Shown: positions 61,103 to 64,000 of the stretch, piece by piece
How positions within the stretch are numbered: position 1 is the first letter of the stretch
Layout of the letters: each line of letters begins with the position of its first letter
Source of the DNA: Alphaproteobacteria bacterium MedPE-SWcel
GTDB taxonomy: Bacteria > Pseudomonadota > Alphaproteobacteria > Rhodobacterales > Rhodobacteraceae
DNA: 64,000 nucleotides
Assembly (NCBI GenBank): GCA_001874255.1
Contig: MPDC01000010.1
Span: 1 to 64,000, forward strand
Direction: 5' to 3'
Notes under the pieces: generated by a model
Databases searched by the model: none
What the model was told of the DNA's origin: nothing
Seen by the model: only the letters and a program-made list of their open reading frames with translations
Made by a program: the position numbers and the translations under genes

Positions 61103-62101
61103 TCAAAGCGTGAGAATTGCATTGCCGATCAACCCACCGGCTTCCACGGCTTCATGCGCCAGAGCGATGTCATCCATCGTGAACTCGGCGTCAATGCGCG
61201 GGGACAACTGACCGGAGGCCAGCAGCGCATTGATGTCGGCTATTGCCTCGGCTTTTGCTGCATCGCTCATCGAGTAGACAAAGACCGGCTGCAGCTGAAT
61301 ATTGCGAAACGCCAATGGGTAAAACGGCAGCGCAGGCGTCAGGTTCGACGCCGAGGCATAGGCGCCGACCGACCCATTCATCTTCAGGATCTGCGGGTAA
61401 CTTTCCATATGGGCAGCGATATCGACGTCCACCACATGGTCAATGCCGCCAGCCCCGACCAGCTCCAGAATTTGATCTGCAACCGGCGCTGTCTTGTAGT
61501 TGATGACGTCATCGGCACCGGCGTCCCGCGCGACGGCGGCCTTGGCATCACTGCTGACGGTGGCAATGACCCGGGCGCCCTTGGCCTTGGCGATCTGAAT
61601 GGCGCTGTGACCGACCGCCCCGGCGCCACCGGTGATCAAGACGGTCGCCCCGGCCACGGGTCCGGCCCACATCAGGGCGCGATGGGCCGTCATGGCAGGC
61701 ACGCCCAGGCAGGCACCGGCTTCAAAGCTCGCAGGCTCCGGCAGTTCGATTGCCAGATGAGCGGGCACGATGGCATATTCTGCAGCGGTGCCAAGCGGCC
61801 CCTGGCCGAGGCCATCCACCGAGCGGTTGACATTGTATAGCCAGACCCGTTGGCCGATGCGTGCGGGGCCAACCCCGTCTCCGACGGCTTCGATCACACC
61901 GGCACCATCGTTGTGAATGAGCACGTCTTCCGCGATCATCGGCCCCTGTGCGCCAGAGCGCAGCTTCACGTCGGATGGGTTGACGCCGGACGCGCGCATG
62001 GCGACCAGCACTTCACCGGCCGCGGGGGCCGGTGTCGGTACATCTTTCACGATCAGCGTCTCGCGTGCGGTGCCGCGTGCGGTATTGAATATCGCTTTCA
62101 T
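61103..62101 (-). CDS. NADPH:quinone reductase-like MDR protein
   Basis: A 332-residue MDR protein starting MKAIFNTARGTARETLIVKD at 62101. GASGVNPSDVKLR-type residues (MRASGVNPSDVKLRSGAQG) precede the nucleotide-binding ITGGAGAVGHSAIQIAKAKG near 143-162. Zinc ligands are absent. The family reduces quinones or enones with NADPH. The frame continues to 62344 but the upstream part overlaps the promoter region of the divergent GGDEF gene and is not credible. It converges on the anthranilate operon but need not be related to it. Confidence 0.87.
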   Translation of the reverse strand: MKAIFNTARGTARETLIVKDVPTPAPAAGEVLVAMRASGVNPSDVKLRSGAQGPMIAEDVLIHNDGAGVIEAVGDGVGPARIGQRVWLYNVNRSVDGLGQGPLGTAAEYAIVPAHLAIELPEPASFEAGACLGVPAMTAHRALMWAGPVAGATVLITGGAGAVGHSAIQIAKAKGARVIATVSSDAKAAVARDAGADDVINYKTAPVADQILELVGAGGIDHVVDVDIAAHMESYPQILKMNGSVGAYASASNLTPALPFYPLAFRNIQLQPVFVYSMSDAAKAEAIADINALLASGQLSPRIDAEFTMDDIALAHEAVEAGGLIGNAILTL

Positions 62102-62329
62102 GCTTACTCCTGTCGTTTGGAGGGTTTCCCCGTTGCGCGCATGAGCCCCTAATTCTTCTCGGAAGGCAAGTGGAGGCAGGGCGGATTTGGACCGGCGGCG
62201 CGACGGCCCGACCGCAATGGTGGCATTAACCAACATGACCGAAGTCGGGCAGGAATTAGCTATTGGGCAAGAAAACCTAACTAGCCTCGCCCCGTTGTGA
62301 GTAAAGAATTCGGTCCGGGAGGCTCGTCG

Positions 62330-64000
62330 ATGCGGCTGGGGCAAACATTGACATTATTTGCGTTGATCCTTGCTGTTTTGACTGGGATTTCGTTCCTTGG
62401 CTACCGGTATCTGACGCTCGCTGGCGAGTATCGGGCAGGTACTATGTCGCATTTTACCACGACACACGAAATCCTTGATATCCTGGCTGAGAACCCGGTT
62501 GTGCGGCCCGCCACCGCTGCAAGATTGCAGAGCTTGCTCCACACTGCCGACGATCAGGTGCATTGGTGTATTGAAAACATCTCCACGGTCGAGCGGCGCG
62601 TGCTGGAGATGATGGGGGCGGCCGACGCGCTGGGTTTGTGCGAAGACGCCATTCAGGAAACTCATGTGTCTCTGAATATTCTGGCACCTCTTCTTCTGGA
62701 GGACGCCGTACAGCGCGTTGGCGAAGACGGCCCGTTTGCGCGCAATCTGGCACTTGCGGAGTCTGTCACCCGAGTACAGGAGCTGAGCCACGCATTTCGT
62801 CCCCATCTCGATATGCTGGAGGCGAGACTGACCCGTCTTGTCGAGATCGGCACAGCGATAGCGAGCCTTTGTCTGGCGGTGGTCTTTGTCTTCCTGTCGA
62901 AGCAGTTGATCCGCTCTTGGCGCAATCAGGCAGATCAGACCTTGCAGCTGAAACGGATGTCACAGCGGGCCGGTGCGGCAATGGGTGCGGCGACCGACGG
63001 CTTCGCGATATTTGATGAAAAACAATGCCTGGTGACATGCAACGGCCGCTACCGTGCCCTGAGCCACAGCCACCCGGAGCACGTCAGACCCGGGATGTCA
63101 GTGGAGGAAATCCTCATCAGTGCAGTCGAAGCCGGCCACTATGCGCTCAATGGCCAGTCGGCGGACCATTACGTCTCGAATTACGCGCGTCGCGTGGAGG
63201 ACAACAATTTCCGGGTCGAAACACAGCTGGAGCTTTCGGACGACCGGCACATCATCTCGCGGGTGAACGAAACCGATTTCGGCGACAAGGTCGAGACGCG
63301 GTCCGATATCACCTCGCTGGTCCGCGGGGAGCGGGATCAGCGTCATACCGCAGAGGCGCTTCAGGAAGCGAAGGATCGGGTAGAATTGCAATCCCTGCGC
63401 GATCCGCTGACGCAGTTGCCGAACCGGCGCCACCTGGACCGGGAGCTGGCGCGACGGCTCAATACCGAGGCCGTTACACTGGTCCGGATTGACCTCGACC
63501 GGTTCAAGAAGATCAACGATATCCTCGGCCATGAGGCGGGGGATTTCGTGCTTTGCCATGTTGCCGATGTCCTTCGTGATCACAGCAAGGAAGGCGATCT
63601 TCCGGCGCGTGTGGGCGGCGATGAATTTGTCGTATTGTGCCAGTCAGGAACAACACTTCGCGAAGGCGAAATACTGGCAGACCGGATCCTGAAGGCGGTT
63701 CTTGAACCCATCGCCTGGGGCAACAAGAGGTGCAATTTCGGTGCCAGTTTCGGGGTCGCGAGCGGCGAACCGGGGGTGACAGACGCCAGTGAATTGCTGA
63801 GCAATGCCGACGCTGCGCTCTATCGTGCCAAGGCCTCGGGGCGGGCGACGGTCGAAGTCTTCACCTCTGAGATGCGCGCGGAGGCGCTTGCCGAACGTGC
63901 GCTTGCCGATCGATTGCCACACGCGCTCGATGCGGGGGAAATCGTTCCCTACTACCATACCCAGCATGACGCGCAGAGTTGGTCGCTTGCCGGGGTCGAA
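62330..64000 (+). CDS. Membrane GGDEF-EAL protein, N-terminal part (cut by window edge)
   Basis: The frame is open from the ATG at 62330 (GGGAGG upstream) to the window end, at least 557 residues. A first membrane helix spans about 5-24 (TLTLFALILAVLTGISFLGY), and a second is near 177-193. A PAS-like region follows at about 220-340 (GAAMGAATDGFAIFDEKQCL). The GGDEF motif is intact at 429-433 (RVGGDEFVVLC). The usual RxxD inhibitory site is replaced by KEGD (420-423). An EAL domain begins near the end (LADRLPHALDAGEIVPYYHT). It should make, and perhaps degrade, c-di-GMP; whether the EAL is active is beyond the window. Confidence 0.9.
   Translation, partial: MRLGQTLTLFALILAVLTGISFLGYRYLTLAGEYRAGTMSHFTTTHEILDILAENPVVRPATAARLQSLLHTADDQVHWCIENISTVERRVLEMMGAADALGLCEDAIQETHVSLNILAPLLLEDAVQRVGEDGPFARNLALAESVTRVQELSHAFRPHLDMLEARLTRLVEIGTAIASLCLAVVFVFLSKQLIRSWRNQADQTLQLKRMSQRAGAAMGAATDGFAIFDEKQCLVTCNGRYRALSHSHPEHVRPGMSVEEILISAVEAGHYALNGQSADHYVSNYARRVEDNNFRVETQLELSDDRHIISRVNETDFGDKVETRSDITSLVRGERDQRHTAEALQEAKDRVELQSLRDPLTQLPNRRHLDRELARRLNTEAVTLVRIDLDRFKKINDILGHEAGDFVLCHVADVLRDHSKEGDLPARVGGDEFVVLCQSGTTLREGEILADRILKAVLEPIAWGNKRCNFGASFGVASGEPGVTDASELLSNADAALYRAKASGRATVEVFTSEMRAEALAERALADRLPHALDAGEIVPYYHTQHDAQSWSLAGVE

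Overview
The window looks like chromosomal DNA of a marine alphaproteobacterium, most likely a Rhodobacteraceae/Roseobacter-group member. The base composition is GC-rich, and gene families typical of that group are present: DddD-type and DmdA-like DMSP genes, class III alcohol dehydrogenase, many LysR regulators and many small-molecule ABC importers. The taxonomic call is inference from content, not from a marker gene. Both window edges cut genes (adhC on the left, a GGDEF/EAL gene on the right).

Layout. 1-2.4 kb: partial adhC, a CueR-like regulator, a 13-bp tandem repeat and a PHP-domain hydrolase. 2.4-7.4 kb: an AT-rich stretch, a winged-helix/TPR regulator, tRNA-Gln(TTG), an IS110-family element with structured flanks, and decayed fragments resembling a ring-hydroxylating dioxygenase. 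7.4-11.9 kb: oxidoreductases (two MDR, one SDR, one 5'-truncated LLM protein, one DUF1330-like protein) divergent from a LysR gene. 12.1-14.5 kb: an ArgE-type deacetylase, then two genes fused head to head after both lost their 5' ends (class III aminotransferase and LuxR-type regulator). 14.5-25.3 kb: LysR, aldehyde dehydrogenase, DUF1028, Rid protein, a spermidine/putrescine-type ABC importer, GMC oxidoreductase and a flavin monooxygenase, probably a catabolic unit for an amine or amino alcohol whose substrate I cannot name.

25.6-26.1 kb: IS1182-type transposase remnant; 26.4 kb: glyoxalase-fold protein. 27.1-38.3 kb: a DMSP catabolism island with a DmdA-like aminomethyltransferase-fold protein, MmsA/DddC-type dehydrogenase, two LysR genes, BCCT transporter, DddD and a DddA-type GMC dehydrogenase. 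DddD would release DMS and 3-hydroxypropionate; the GMC and MmsA-type enzymes would take 3-hydroxypropionate through malonate semialdehyde to acetyl-CoA. 38.4-42.2 kb: a periplasmic binding protein directly abutting a PAS-GGDEF-EAL protein. 42.3-45.9 kb: a YnjBCD-type ABC importer. 46-48.2 kb: LysR and a divergent PNPOx-fold protein.

48.5-61.0 kb: one long operon for CoA-dependent aerobic anthranilate (2-aminobenzoate) degradation: fused monooxygenase/reductase, SDR, MarR, crotonase, acyl-CoA dehydrogenase, CoA ligase, a complete Liv-type ABC importer, thioesterase and Rid protein. It is preceded by a perfect AT-rich inverted repeat and closed by a strong terminator. The window ends with a quinone oxidoreductase and the start of a membrane GGDEF-EAL protein.
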